From Riemerella anatipestifer (lineage in GTDB: Bacteria; Bacteroidota; Bacteroidia; Flavobacteriales; Weeksellaceae), in NCBI RefSeq assembly GCF_009670965.2, contig NZ_CP073239.1, positions 1,550,001-1,614,000 on the forward strand: a stretch of 64,000 bases of DNA, written 5' to 3'. Positions 35,039 to 42,650 of the stretch are shown here, piece by piece (the stretch's first letter is position 1; every line of letters starts with the position of its first letter). Under the pieces are notes generated by a model. It saw only the letters and a program-made list of their open reading frames with translations. It was not told where the DNA came from and searched no databases. The translations under genes and the position numbers were made by a program.

Positions 35039-35764
35039 ATGATTGTACTAGGTAGTAATTCAGAAGTGGCACAAGCCTTTGTGGAAGAGGTGTTGTCTGA
35101 GGGGCAAAGATTTAGGAATCTTTATCTTTTCACTTCTAATAGAGAAAGTGCAGAGAAATTTGCAAAACATATAGAAGTAAAATATCTTCAGCATAGCCAA
35201 GTTATCATGTTGGATTTAATGCAACCTATTGATTTCAAAGTATTAGAAGAAGTAGATTCGGAGCTTTTATTCTGTGCTTCTGGTTACTTAGGTAAAGGCA
35301 CCGAAGAGGGATTATTAAATCACAAAAATACAGAAGCTATCGTTGATATTAACTACGCCAAACTTATTCCGTTGCTCAATTATTTTGCTGAAAAAATGGC
35401 ATCTAAAAGAGCTGGAACTATGGTGGTTTTGTCTTCAGTAGCGGGAGATAGAGGCAGACAGAGTAATTTTATTTACGGAAGTGCTAAGGCGGGATTAACC
35501 GCTTATCTAAGCGGACTTAGAAATTATTTGTTCCACAGAAAAGTGCACGTAATGACGGTGAAGCCAGGTTTTATGGCAACCAAAATGACGGAAGGTATGC
35601 CACTTAATCCAAAACTCACCGCAACACCTAAACAAGCAGCGGCGTCTATATATAAAGCTTACAAAGCCAAAAGGAATGTGGCGTATGTATTGCCTGTATG
35701 GTGGGCTATTATGCTGATTATAAAAAACATTCCTGAGTTTATATTTAAAAAACTGAAACTTTAA
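35039..35764 (+). CDS. SDR family NAD(P)-dependent oxidoreductase
   Basis: This 241-residue short-chain dehydrogenase has a variant cofactor loop at the N-terminus (MIVLGSNSEVAQAF instead of the usual TGxxxGxG), the SSVAGDRGRQ catalytic-Ser segment, and the active site YGSAKAG (YxxxK). The C-terminal hydrophobic helix (VYVLPVWWAIMLIIKNIPEFIF) suggests membrane association, as in DprE2-like ketoreductases that act on polyprenyl-linked sugars. Position between a polyprenyl synthase and a HAD phosphatase supports a role in polyprenyl-phosphate sugar or lipid metabolism, but no DprE1-like oxidase is present here. Confidence 0.8.
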   Translation: MIVLGSNSEVAQAFVEEVLSEGQRFRNLYLFTSNRESAEKFAKHIEVKYLQHSQVIMLDLMQPIDFKVLEEVDSELLFCASGYLGKGTEEGLLNHKNTEAIVDINYAKLIPLLNYFAEKMASKRAGTMVVLSSVAGDRGRQSNFIYGSAKAGLTAYLSGLRNYLFHRKVHVMTVKPGFMATKMTEGMPLNPKLTATPKQAAASIYKAYKAKRNVAYVLPVWWAIMLIIKNIPEFIFKKLKL

Positions 35765-35794
35765 AATTAGCTCCTAAAGTACCTTTCTTTATTT

Positions 35795-36382
35795 ATGAAA
35801 AAACTATATCTATTCGACTTTGATGGTACACTTACCACAGAGGACACTTTATTTCTATATCTTAAATTCTATAACAGCAGTAAATATAGAATACAATTTT
35901 TAAGGTACATTCCACTTTTTATTCTTTTGAAAATGAAACTTCTCAAAGCAGAGAAGGTCAAAGAGAGCTTTATTGCTTCTATACTTGCAGGAGAATCTAA
36001 AGAACGAATAGAGAAGAGGTCTAAAGCCTTTTTTGAAGAATATTATCCAAAACTTTTCAGGACTAATGCTTTGGAATTTATAGAAAAAATAGATAAAGAG
36101 AAGACGGTGGCGTTCATTGTAACAGCATCGTTGGATATTTGGGTTCGTCCTTTTGCGGAGCATTTTGGTATGGGGCTTTTGGCTACGGAAGCCGAGTTTA
36201 AAGATGGGAAATTTTCAGGTAAGTTTAAAACCAAAAATTGCAACGGAGAAGAAAAAGTAAAAAGAATAAAACAGGCTACAGAAGGGCTTAAATATGATAA
36301 AAGTATAGCCTTTGGAGATACAGCAGGAGACCACGCAGTGCTGAAATGGGCTAATGAAGGTTTGTTTCAATTTTTTCATTAA
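35795..36382 (+). CDS. HAD-IB family phosphatase
   Basis: This 195-residue haloacid-dehalogenase-type hydrolase has motif I DFDGTLTTEDT (nucleophile Asp), motif II VTASLDIW (Thr/Ser), a conserved Lys in the KTKNCNGEEKV segment and motif IV AFGDTAGDHAVL. The subfamily IB (SerB-like, CicA-like) helical cap region contains a hydrophobic part (residues 30-47), possibly a membrane contact. The substrate is unknown; neighbours hint at a lipid-phosphate or sugar-phosphate pathway. Confidence 0.85.
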   Translation: MKKLYLFDFDGTLTTEDTLFLYLKFYNSSKYRIQFLRYIPLFILLKMKLLKAEKVKESFIASILAGESKERIEKRSKAFFEEYYPKLFRTNALEFIEKIDKEKTVAFIVTASLDIWVRPFAEHFGMGLLATEAEFKDGKFSGKFKTKNCNGEEKVKRIKQATEGLKYDKSIAFGDTAGDHAVLKWANEGLFQFFH

Positions 36383-36402
36383 ATTAGCCAAAAATATTGG
36401 TG

Positions 36403-36912
36403 ATGAAAAATTTACTTTTAACCTTGGGTTTAGGCATCTTTACGATGTGTACTCCTCAAAAGCGGAAAGTTATGAAACAAGAGATTAGTAATCAGCAAAA
36501 ACAAGAGGAAAGATTGTTTTATTCGGAAGCTTCTGGAGGGGAAGAAAAGAGGGGATTTAGACTTATAAACTCTCAAGAGGAACTTAATAGGGTTTTATCT
36601 GCGAATCAATTTGTAGTTTTAAATCCAAACGAGGAGAAGAGTAAAGAGCCTAAATTAATTTTTCCTAAAAATCAACAAGTAATTCTTTATCATTTAGGAA
36701 CTTTTAGAGCAGGTATGCATAAGCCTCAGGGGATTGATAGTGTTAAGTTGGTAGGTAATACTTTGGAAGTTTATATGAAAAAAAATCAGTCTTCTTCGCC
36801 CCAAAAAACATCTATTAGAGAACCAGAAATGCAAGTGCAGGTCATTACCACACCGTGGATGGTTTTTTCAGTTTCTAAAGATTTAAAGTTTAATAATATT
36901 ATACTGAAATAA
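36403..36912 (+). CDS. Putative lipoprotein of unknown function
   Basis: The ATG at 36403 is chosen (MKNLLLTLGLGIFTMC, lipobox-like with Cys16); a TTG two codons upstream is less likely. The 169-residue product is Lys/Glu-rich in its first half and then beta-rich (QQVILYHLGTFRAGMHK, VKLVGNTLEVYMKK). The family is not recognised. It ends 3 bp before the cysteine desulfurase ATG, so it is probably in the same transcript, though the functional link is unclear. Confidence 0.65.
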   Translation: MKNLLLTLGLGIFTMCTPQKRKVMKQEISNQQKQEERLFYSEASGGEEKRGFRLINSQEELNRVLSANQFVVLNPNEEKSKEPKLIFPKNQQVILYHLGTFRAGMHKPQGIDSVKLVGNTLEVYMKKNQSSSPQKTSIREPEMQVQVITTPWMVFSVSKDLKFNNIILK

Positions 36913-36915
36913 AAA

Positions 36916-38061
36916 ATGAGTAAAATATATTTAGATAATGCGGCTACTACGCCACTTTTAGACGAAGTAATAGAGGAAATGGTAAACTCTATGAAATTTT
37001 GTTATGGTAATCCTTCTTCTACGCATAGTATAGGGCAAGAGGCTAAAACTAGGATAGAAGCTGTGAGACGCCAAATCGCCGATTATTTAAAGGTGCAACC
37101 TGGCGAAATTATCTTTACTTCGTGCGGTACAGAGTCTAATAATATGATTATTAAATCTTGCGTGGAGCATTTGGGGGTGGAGCGAATTATTACCTCTCCT
37201 ATAGAGCACAAATGCGTGGCGGAGACTTGCTTGGATATGAAGAAACGCAAGGGAGTGGAGTTGGTATATCTTCGCTCTAATGCACAGGGGGATATAGATT
37301 TGGTAAAACTAGAGCAAGAGTTAAAGAAATCGGATAAAAAAACTTTGGTTACTCTAATGCACGCCAATAATGAGATAGGTAATATTTTAGACATCAAAAA
37401 GGTATCTACACTGTGTAAAGAAAATGGAGCTTTATTCCATTCGGATACGGTGCAAACGGTAGCTCATTTAGATTTAGATTTTCAAGAAGTGCCTTTGGAT
37501 TTTGCCTCTTGTAGTGCTCATAAATTCCACGGACCTAAAGGAGTGGGGTTTGCTTTTGTTAGGAAAGCTTCAGGGCTTCAGTCGCTTATAACAGGAGGAC
37601 CTCAGGAGAGAAGTCTTCGTGCAGGTACGGAAAATGTGAGTGGTATTGTAGGACTTGGTAAGGCTTTAGAAATTGCAATGAGCAACCTAGAAAGCTATAC
37701 TTCTCATATTAAAGAAATAAAGAATTACGCAATAGAGCAATTATCTGAAAATATTTCAGGAGTTAAATTTAACGGAAGAAGTGCAGAACAGAATAGTAGT
37801 CTTTATACGGTATTGAGTGTTTTATTACCGTTTAAAAACCCATTATTGAGCTTGCAGTTGGATATGAAAGGGATTGCTATTTCTCAAGGGAGTGCTTGTA
37901 GTTCTGGGGCTGGTAAGCCTTCTATGGTAATGATGATGGTGGTAGATGAAGATGATATGGAGCATACTACACCTCTAAGAGTATCTTTTAGTCATCTTAC
38001 CACTAAGACAGATATAGATGCGTTAGTACAGGCTCTTAAAGAAATACAGCAAGAATTATAG
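36916..38061 (+). CDS. Cysteine desulfurase (NifS/IscS-like)
   Basis: This PLP enzyme removes sulfur from cysteine for Fe-S clusters or thiolation. The 381 residues have the N-terminal YLDNAATTPL, the PLP lysine in SAHKFHGPKGVG, and the catalytic Cys in SQGSACSSGAGKPS near residue 325, on a long loop typical of group I enzymes. No iscU, iscA or suf genes are next to it, so it may serve tRNA thiolation or general sulfur transfer. The thioredoxin gene 83 bp downstream has its own -7 box. Confidence 0.92.
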   Translation: MSKIYLDNAATTPLLDEVIEEMVNSMKFCYGNPSSTHSIGQEAKTRIEAVRRQIADYLKVQPGEIIFTSCGTESNNMIIKSCVEHLGVERIITSPIEHKCVAETCLDMKKRKGVELVYLRSNAQGDIDLVKLEQELKKSDKKTLVTLMHANNEIGNILDIKKVSTLCKENGALFHSDTVQTVAHLDLDFQEVPLDFASCSAHKFHGPKGVGFAFVRKASGLQSLITGGPQERSLRAGTENVSGIVGLGKALEIAMSNLESYTSHIKEIKNYAIEQLSENISGVKFNGRSAEQNSSLYTVLSVLLPFKNPLLSLQLDMKGIAISQGSACSSGAGKPSMVMMMVVDEDDMEHTTPLRVSFSHLTTKTDIDALVQALKEIQQEL

Positions 38062-38116
38062 AAATAAACGATATTAACTATCGATATATAAATACTAAAA
38101 TAAAAGAATAAAGTAA

Positions 38117-38124
38117 TATATTTG
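38117..38124 (+). promoter_or_regulatory. -7 box of trxA
   Basis: TATATTTG followed by C, 20 bp before the trxA ATG at 38145. Confidence 0.55.
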
Positions 38125-38144
38125 CAGACTAAAAATGTAAAATT

Positions 38145-38462
38145 ATGGCATTAGAAATTACAGACAGCAATTTTAAAGAAGTAGTAATAAACTCAGACAA
38201 GCCTGTATTAGTAGACTTTTGGGCAGTATGGTGTGGGCCATGCAGAATGTTAGGGCCTATCGTAGAAGAATTAGCAAATGATTTTGAAGGTAAAGCGGTT
38301 GTGGGTAAGGTAGATGTAGATAACAATCAGCAGGTAGCTATGGAGTACGGTATTAGAAATATACCTACAGTTCTTATCTTCAAGAATGGAGAAGTGGTAG
38401 ATAAGTTAGTAGGCGTGTCTCCTAAGGAGGTTATTGCAGAAAAATTATCAGCACATTTATAA
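38145..38462 (+). CDS. trxA: Thioredoxin
   Basis: This small dithiol reductase of 105 residues has the active site WAVWCGPCR (Cys30, Cys33 by count), the cis-proline segment NIPTVLIF, and the expected length. Residues around the active site match the Trx-1 type. It has its own -7 box and terminator, so it is monocistronic. Confidence 0.96.
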   Translation: MALEITDSNFKEVVINSDKPVLVDFWAVWCGPCRMLGPIVEELANDFEGKAVVGKVDVDNNQQVAMEYGIRNIPTVLIFKNGEVVDKLVGVSPKEVIAEKLSAHL

Positions 38463-38481
38463 AAAAAATAAATTGATTTAT

Positions 38482-38515
38482 AAGCACTTTCTAAAATGAA
38501 GGTGCTTTTTTTTAT
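38482..38515 (+). terminator. Terminator after trxA
   Basis: AAGCACTTTC pairs with GAAGGTGCTT (one G-T), followed by T8. Confidence 0.85.
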
Positions 38516-38522
38516 ATAAAAT

Positions 38523-38553
38523 TTTGTTTGTATTGAAAAAAGTTATACTTTTG
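38523..38553 (+). promoter_or_regulatory. Promoter of the tRNA-Asp pair
   Basis: TTTG (38523-38526), exactly 19 bp, then TACTTTTG followed by C (38546-38553). It lies 60 bp before the first tRNA. Confidence 0.8.
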
Positions 38554-38613
38554 CAACCACATTATTCAGATAAGCGTTCTGATACATAATTAAGAATAAT
38601 GTTCTTATAAAAA

Positions 38614-38687
38614 GATCCGGTAGTTCAGCTGGTTAGAATACCTGCCTGTCACGCAGGTGGTCGCGGGTTCGAGCCCCGTCCGGATCG
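38614..38687 (+). tRNA. tRNA-Asp (GTC)
   Basis: 74 nt. Acceptor stem GATCCGG / CCGGATC, anticodon stem-loop CTGCC TGTCACG with anticodon GTC, T-arm GCGGG TTCGAGC CCCGT, discriminator G. CCA is not encoded. Confidence 0.95.
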
Positions 38688-38707
38688 CTTTTTTATAACT
38701 ATTTAAT

Positions 38708-38781
38708 GATCCGGTAGTTCAGTTGGTTAGAATACCTGCCTGTCACGCAGGTGGTCGCGGGTTCGAGCCCCGTCCGGATCG
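38708..38781 (+). tRNA. tRNA-Asp (GTC), second copy
   Basis: 74 nt, identical to the first copy except for one C-to-T change in the D loop (AGTTGG instead of AGCTGG). Only 20 bp separate the two, so they form one transcript ended by the hairpin at 38798. Confidence 0.95.
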
Positions 38782-38797
38782 CAGTATTTATGGTTAG

Positions 38798-38827
38798 AAC
38801 CTCTAGTAGTAACTGGAGGTTTTTTTG
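38798..38827 (+). terminator. Terminator after the tRNA-Asp pair
   Basis: AACCTCTAG pairs with CTGGAGGTT (one T-G) and is followed by T7. Confidence 0.85.
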
Positions 38828-38927
38828 TTTTTAGACTTTTCTTGCTGTTAAAAATCATCTTAGATACTTTTCATTTTTAGCTAAATAATCTTAACTTTAT
38901 AGAGTAAAATAAAAGTAAGATTATTAT

Positions 38928-39782
38928 ATGATACCAAAGACTGATTTAGAGAAAATGAAAACCAAGGGGGATTTGATGAAATACCTCTATAAGCATCAAG
39001 ATGAAGATTCCAAATATGCTGCTCTTATAGAAAAAATAGAGTATGAAGATGAGTTAAAATTGTTACAAGCTGAACTTGTAAATCTTCAGAACTGGATTAA
39101 AAATACAGGTAAAAAAGTTGCTATTATTTTTGAAGGGAGAGACGCTTCTGGTAAAGGCGGAACTATTAAGCGTTTTGCAGAACATCTTAACCCTCGTGCT
39201 ATGCGTATTGTAGCTCTTAATAAGCCTACGGATGTGGAGCGAGGACAATGGTATTTTCGTAGGTATATTAAAGAACTTCCCAATTCTGGTGAGATTGTTT
39301 TCTTTGATAGGAGTTGGTATAATAGAGCGGTAGTAGAGCCTGTGATGGGGTTCTGTACACCAGAGCAATATGAGGAATATATGGTTCAGGTGCCAGAGTT
39401 TGAGCATATGCTTTACGAATCGGGGACACATATTATTAAATTTTGGTTTTCTGTAAGCAAAGATGAACAGTTATTCCGTTTTAATAGTAGACTTCAAAAT
39501 CCGCTGAAAAAATGGAAATATAGTCCTGTAGATGAAAAAGGACAGGAACTATGGGATGAGTTCACAAAATACAAAAATCAGATGTTTTCTAGAACTCATA
39601 ATGCCTTTTCGCCTTGGGTAGTGGTGAAGTCTGATAATAAAAAGAGAGCGAGGTTAGAAGCGATAAGATATGTGCTTAGTCAGTTTAATTACGAAGGAAA
39701 AGGAGAGAATGAGGTTTCTCTTAATCCAGACCCTAGTGTGGTACAGAGGTACTTTAGAATGATTAAGCAAATAGACTTTTAA
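38928..39782 (+). CDS. ppk2: Polyphosphate kinase 2 family protein, first copy
   Basis: PPK2 enzymes transfer phosphate between polyphosphate and nucleotides. The 284 residues carry Walker A FEGRDASGKGG (near residue 67), the PRAMRIVALNKPT segment and Walker B FFDRSWYNRAVVEPV. The single-domain form with EYMVQVPEFEHML lid residues fits the class that works on NDP or NMP; which one cannot be told. A second paralogue follows after 18 bp. Polyphosphate metabolism fits with the PiT phosphate system elsewhere in the window. Confidence 0.93.
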   Translation: MIPKTDLEKMKTKGDLMKYLYKHQDEDSKYAALIEKIEYEDELKLLQAELVNLQNWIKNTGKKVAIIFEGRDASGKGGTIKRFAEHLNPRAMRIVALNKPTDVERGQWYFRRYIKELPNSGEIVFFDRSWYNRAVVEPVMGFCTPEQYEEYMVQVPEFEHMLYESGTHIIKFWFSVSKDEQLFRFNSRLQNPLKKWKYSPVDEKGQELWDEFTKYKNQMFSRTHNAFSPWVVVKSDNKKRARLEAIRYVLSQFNYEGKGENEVSLNPDPSVVQRYFRMIKQIDF

Positions 39783-39800
39783 TTATAAATAAACATCAAT

Positions 39801-40607
39801 ATGGAACTTACAGATACACAATATAAAAAACTAGATACTAAAAAGGGGCTTTACGCTCTATTGCAGTCAGATACGCTTAATCCAGACAAAGCATTGCGTA
39901 CGATAAAGTACGAGAAAAGATTGGCCAAATTACAAGAAGAGCTTATCAAAATGCAAAATTGGGTAGTTGAAAATAAACAGAGAGTAATCATTATTTTTGA
40001 AGGTAGAGATGCCGCTGGTAAAGGAGGAGCGATAAGAAGAATTACTGAGCATCTTAACCCTAGAGAGCATCGTGTGGTTGCTCTTCCAAAGCCTAACGAG
40101 GTAGAACAAGGTCAATGGTATTTTCAGCGATACATCAGTCAGTTGCCAAAAGCTGGGGAAATTGTATTTTTCGATAGAAGTTGGTACAACCGTGCAGTAG
40201 TAGAGCCTGTTAATGGTTTTTGCACAAAAGAAGAGTATGATATTTTTATGTCACAAGTCAATGAGTTTGAAAAAATGCTAGTAAACTCGGGTACTTATTT
40301 GCTCAAATTGTATTTCTCCATTTCAAAAGAAGAACAAGCAAAGAGATTTGCTGATATTATAGAAAACCCTCTTAAAAAATGGAAGTATAGCCCTGTAGAT
40401 GCTAAGGCTTTAGATTTATGGGATGTTTATACGGAATATAAGGAAAAAATGTTTGAGGTTTCGGATACAGAAATTGCACCGTGGAAGGTACTAAAAGCCA
40501 ATAAAAAATCTAAGGCAAGAGTAGAGGCATTAGAGTATATATTGGATAAAATTCCGTACGAACCGAAGAATTCGGAGGTGATAACTCACGAAGAGTTAGA
40601 AGATTAA
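39801..40607 (+). CDS. ppk2: Polyphosphate kinase 2 family protein, second copy
   Basis: This is a 268-residue paralogue of the gene just upstream, with the same core: Walker A FEGRDAAGKGGAIRR, PREHRVVALPKP and Walker B FFDRSWYNRAVVEPV. Differences cluster in the N-terminal helix, the lid (EYDIFMSQVNEFEKML) and the C-terminus, so the two may have different nucleotide preference. The tandem arrangement with an 18-bp gap implies co-transcription. Derived from an old duplication, since the DNA has diverged widely. Confidence 0.93.
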   Translation: MELTDTQYKKLDTKKGLYALLQSDTLNPDKALRTIKYEKRLAKLQEELIKMQNWVVENKQRVIIIFEGRDAAGKGGAIRRITEHLNPREHRVVALPKPNEVEQGQWYFQRYISQLPKAGEIVFFDRSWYNRAVVEPVNGFCTKEEYDIFMSQVNEFEKMLVNSGTYLLKLYFSISKEEQAKRFADIIENPLKKWKYSPVDAKALDLWDVYTEYKEKMFEVSDTEIAPWKVLKANKKSKARVEALEYILDKIPYEPKNSEVITHEELED

Positions 40608-40618
40608 GATAGTTTATA

Positions 40619-40650
40619 AAAGGTGGCTTATTAGTCGCCTTTTTTGTTTT
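40619..40650 (+). terminator. Terminator after the PPK2 pair
   Basis: AAAGGTGGC pairs with GTCGCCTTT around a short loop, followed by six T. Confidence 0.75.
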
Positions 40651-40670
40651 AGGCTTGCGGAATATCTAGG

Positions 40671-40701
40671 TTGGTGGTTCATATAAAAATTAGTACATTT
40701 G
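40671..40701 (+). promoter_or_regulatory. Promoter of lpdA
   Basis: TTG (40671-40673), 20 bp, then TACATTTG (40694-40701), 33 bp before the ATG. Confidence 0.6.
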
Positions 40702-40734
40702 TCAAGGTAAAAACAAAAATAAATTTGAATTATA

Positions 40735-42138
40735 ATGAGTCAATTTGATGTTACTGTTATCGGTTCTGGACCTGGAGGTTATGTGGCAGCTATTCGTTGT
40801 GCACAATTAGGTTTTAAAACAGCTATTATAGAGAAATATCCTACTTTGGGAGGGACATGTCTTAATGTAGGGTGTATTCCGTCTAAGGCACTTTTGGATA
40901 GTTCGGAACATTTTGAAAATGCTAAACATAACTTTGCAAACCACGGGATTGTTATCAACGAGCCTAAAGCAGATTTGGCTAGAATGATAGAGCGAAAAAA
41001 CGAAGTGGTAGACCAAACTACTAAAGGAATCAATTTCCTAATGGACAAAAACAAAATTACAGTTTTTGAAGGAGTAGGAAGTTTTGAGACGGCAACTAAA
41101 ATTAAAGTAACAAAAAATGATGGCTCTACAGAGTCTATTGAGTCTAAATATACCATTATAGCTACAGGTTCTAAGCCTTCTTCTTTACCTTTCATCAGTT
41201 TAGATAAAGAAAGAATCATAACCTCTACGGAAGCTCTTAATTTGAAAGAAATACCTAAACATCTTGTCGTAATTGGTGGTGGTGTGATAGGGTTGGAGCT
41301 TGGTTCTGTTTACAAAAGACTTGGTTCTGAGGTAACAGTGGTAGAGTATTTAGATAAAATTATCCCAGGAATGGACGGTTCTTTGTCTAAAGAATTACAA
41401 AAAGTTCTTAAAAAACAAGGAATGAAATTTATGCTTTCTACAGCAGTTTCTGCGGTGGAAAGAAAAGGTGATACAGTAGTAGTAACGGCTAAAGATAAAA
41501 AAGGAGAAGAAGTAAGTGTAGAGGGAGATTATTGCTTAGTATCAGTAGGAAGAAGACCTTATACGGAAGGTTTAGGCTTAGAAAATGCAGGTGTAGATTT
41601 AGACGAAAGAGGAAGAGTAAAAGTAAACGACCACCTTCAGACTAATGTGTCTAACATCTATGCGATTGGTGATGTGGTTAAAGGAGCTATGTTAGCTCAC
41701 AAGGCGGAAGAAGAAGGTGTTTTTGTAGCAGAAACTTTAGCAGGGCAAAAACCTCATATCAACTACAATCTAATACCAGGGGTGGTTTACACTTGGCCAG
41801 AAGTGGCTGGAGTAGGGAAGACAGAAGAGCAGCTTAAAGAAGAAGGCGTTTCTTATAAGGTAGGAAGTTTCCCAATGAGAGCTTTGGGTAGGAGCCGTGC
41901 GAGTGGAGATATTGATGGACTAATTAAGGTATTGGCTGATGAAAAAACAGACGAAATTTTAGGAGTTCATATGATAGGAGCTCGTGCTGCGGATATGATT
42001 GCAGAAGCTGTGGTGGCTATGGAGTTCCGTGCGAGTGCCGAAGATATTTCAAGAATCTCTCACGCTCACCCAACATTTACAGAGGCTATTAAAGAAGCTG
42101 CTTTAGATGCTACAGGAAAAAGAGCATTGCATATGTAG
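40735..42138 (+). CDS. lpdA: Dihydrolipoyl dehydrogenase (E3)
   Basis: This FAD enzyme reoxidises the dihydrolipoyl groups of 2-oxo-acid dehydrogenase complexes using NAD. The 467 residues have the N-terminal GSGPGGYVAAIR, the redox disulfide GGTCLNVGCIPSK (Cys pair near 42 and 47), the NAD motif GGGVIGLELG, and the C-terminal HAHPTFTEA with the catalytic His. It probably serves the PDH E2 encoded at 26869. It is monocistronic between a promoter and a strong terminator. Confidence 0.95.
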   Translation: MSQFDVTVIGSGPGGYVAAIRCAQLGFKTAIIEKYPTLGGTCLNVGCIPSKALLDSSEHFENAKHNFANHGIVINEPKADLARMIERKNEVVDQTTKGINFLMDKNKITVFEGVGSFETATKIKVTKNDGSTESIESKYTIIATGSKPSSLPFISLDKERIITSTEALNLKEIPKHLVVIGGGVIGLELGSVYKRLGSEVTVVEYLDKIIPGMDGSLSKELQKVLKKQGMKFMLSTAVSAVERKGDTVVVTAKDKKGEEVSVEGDYCLVSVGRRPYTEGLGLENAGVDLDERGRVKVNDHLQTNVSNIYAIGDVVKGAMLAHKAEEEGVFVAETLAGQKPHINYNLIPGVVYTWPEVAGVGKTEEQLKEEGVSYKVGSFPMRALGRSRASGDIDGLIKVLADEKTDEILGVHMIGARAADMIAEAVVAMEFRASAEDISRISHAHPTFTEAIKEAALDATGKRALHM

Positions 42139-42162
42139 TTGATTTAGAGTTAAATTAATATA

Positions 42163-42205
42163 AAAATCGCTGTTAGGAAAATTTCTCTAACAGCGATTTT
42201 TTTTA
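42163..42205 (+). terminator. Terminator after lpdA
   Basis: AAAATCGCTGTTAG pairs with CTAACAGCGATTTT, followed by T8. Confidence 0.9.
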
Positions 42206-42216
42206 TAAAATAAAAT

Positions 42217-42285
42217 TATCACTAAAAAAATAGTTGTATATTTAAAATATAGTTATATATTTGTATCACTAAATTTATAGTGATA
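42217..42285 (+). promoter_or_regulatory. Promoter with two operator-like repeats for the BlaI/BlaR-like operon
   Basis: The promoter is TTG (42234-42236), 19 bp, TATATTTG (42256-42263). Site 2 (42264-42285) is a perfect 8-6-8 inverted repeat, TATCACTA with TAGTGATA, between the -7 box and the ATG at 42285. Site 1 (42217-42238) shares the left half TATCACTA and TAGT of the right half and overlaps the -33 box. Centres are about 47 bp apart. Binding by the BlaI protein encoded next is inference from its position. Confidence 0.7.
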
Positions 42286-42644
42286 TGAAAATAAAACAAC
42301 TTACCAAAGCAGAAGAACAGGTAATGCAATATCTATGGCAGTTAGAAAAGGGTTTTTTAAAAGATATCTTAGAGTTTTTTCCAGAGCCCAAACCTCATAC
42401 CAATACAGTATCTACAATACTTAAGGTTCTTAAGGAAAAAGGGTTTGTAGATTATCGTGTGTATGGTAGACAACACGAATATTTCCCTATAATTTCCCAA
42501 AGAGAGTATAGTAAAAAATCTTTTGGAGGTATTATTAAAAACTATTTTGGAGGGTCTTATAAAGAAGCTGTTTCTTTTTTAGTAGAAGAAAAACAGATGT
42601 CGGTGGAAGATTTAGAGTTATTATTAAAAGAACTTAAAAAATAA
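42285..42644 (+). CDS. BlaI/MecI/CopY family transcriptional regulator
   Basis: This 119-residue winged-helix repressor has the BlaI-type N-terminal domain (LTKAEEQVMQYLWQLEKGFLKDILEFFPEPKPHTNTVSTILKVLKEKGFV) and a C-terminal dimerisation helix. It is closely related to the other BlaI protein in this window (25219), but lacks the Lys-rich tail. It is followed after 6 bp by an M56 peptidase gene, the classical sensor-protease partner whose activation leads to cleavage of the repressor. Two operator-like repeats flank its promoter. Confidence 0.92.
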   Translation: MKIKQLTKAEEQVMQYLWQLEKGFLKDILEFFPEPKPHTNTVSTILKVLKEKGFVDYRVYGRQHEYFPIISQREYSKKSFGGIIKNYFGGSYKEAVSFLVEEKQMSVEDLELLLKELKK

Positions 42645-42650
42645 CCAGTT

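Noticed and set aside
38614..38781. Integration site for a mobile element at the tRNA-Asp pair
   Set aside because: Two intact tandem tRNAs with core genes on both sides; no integrase and no partial tRNA copy nearby.
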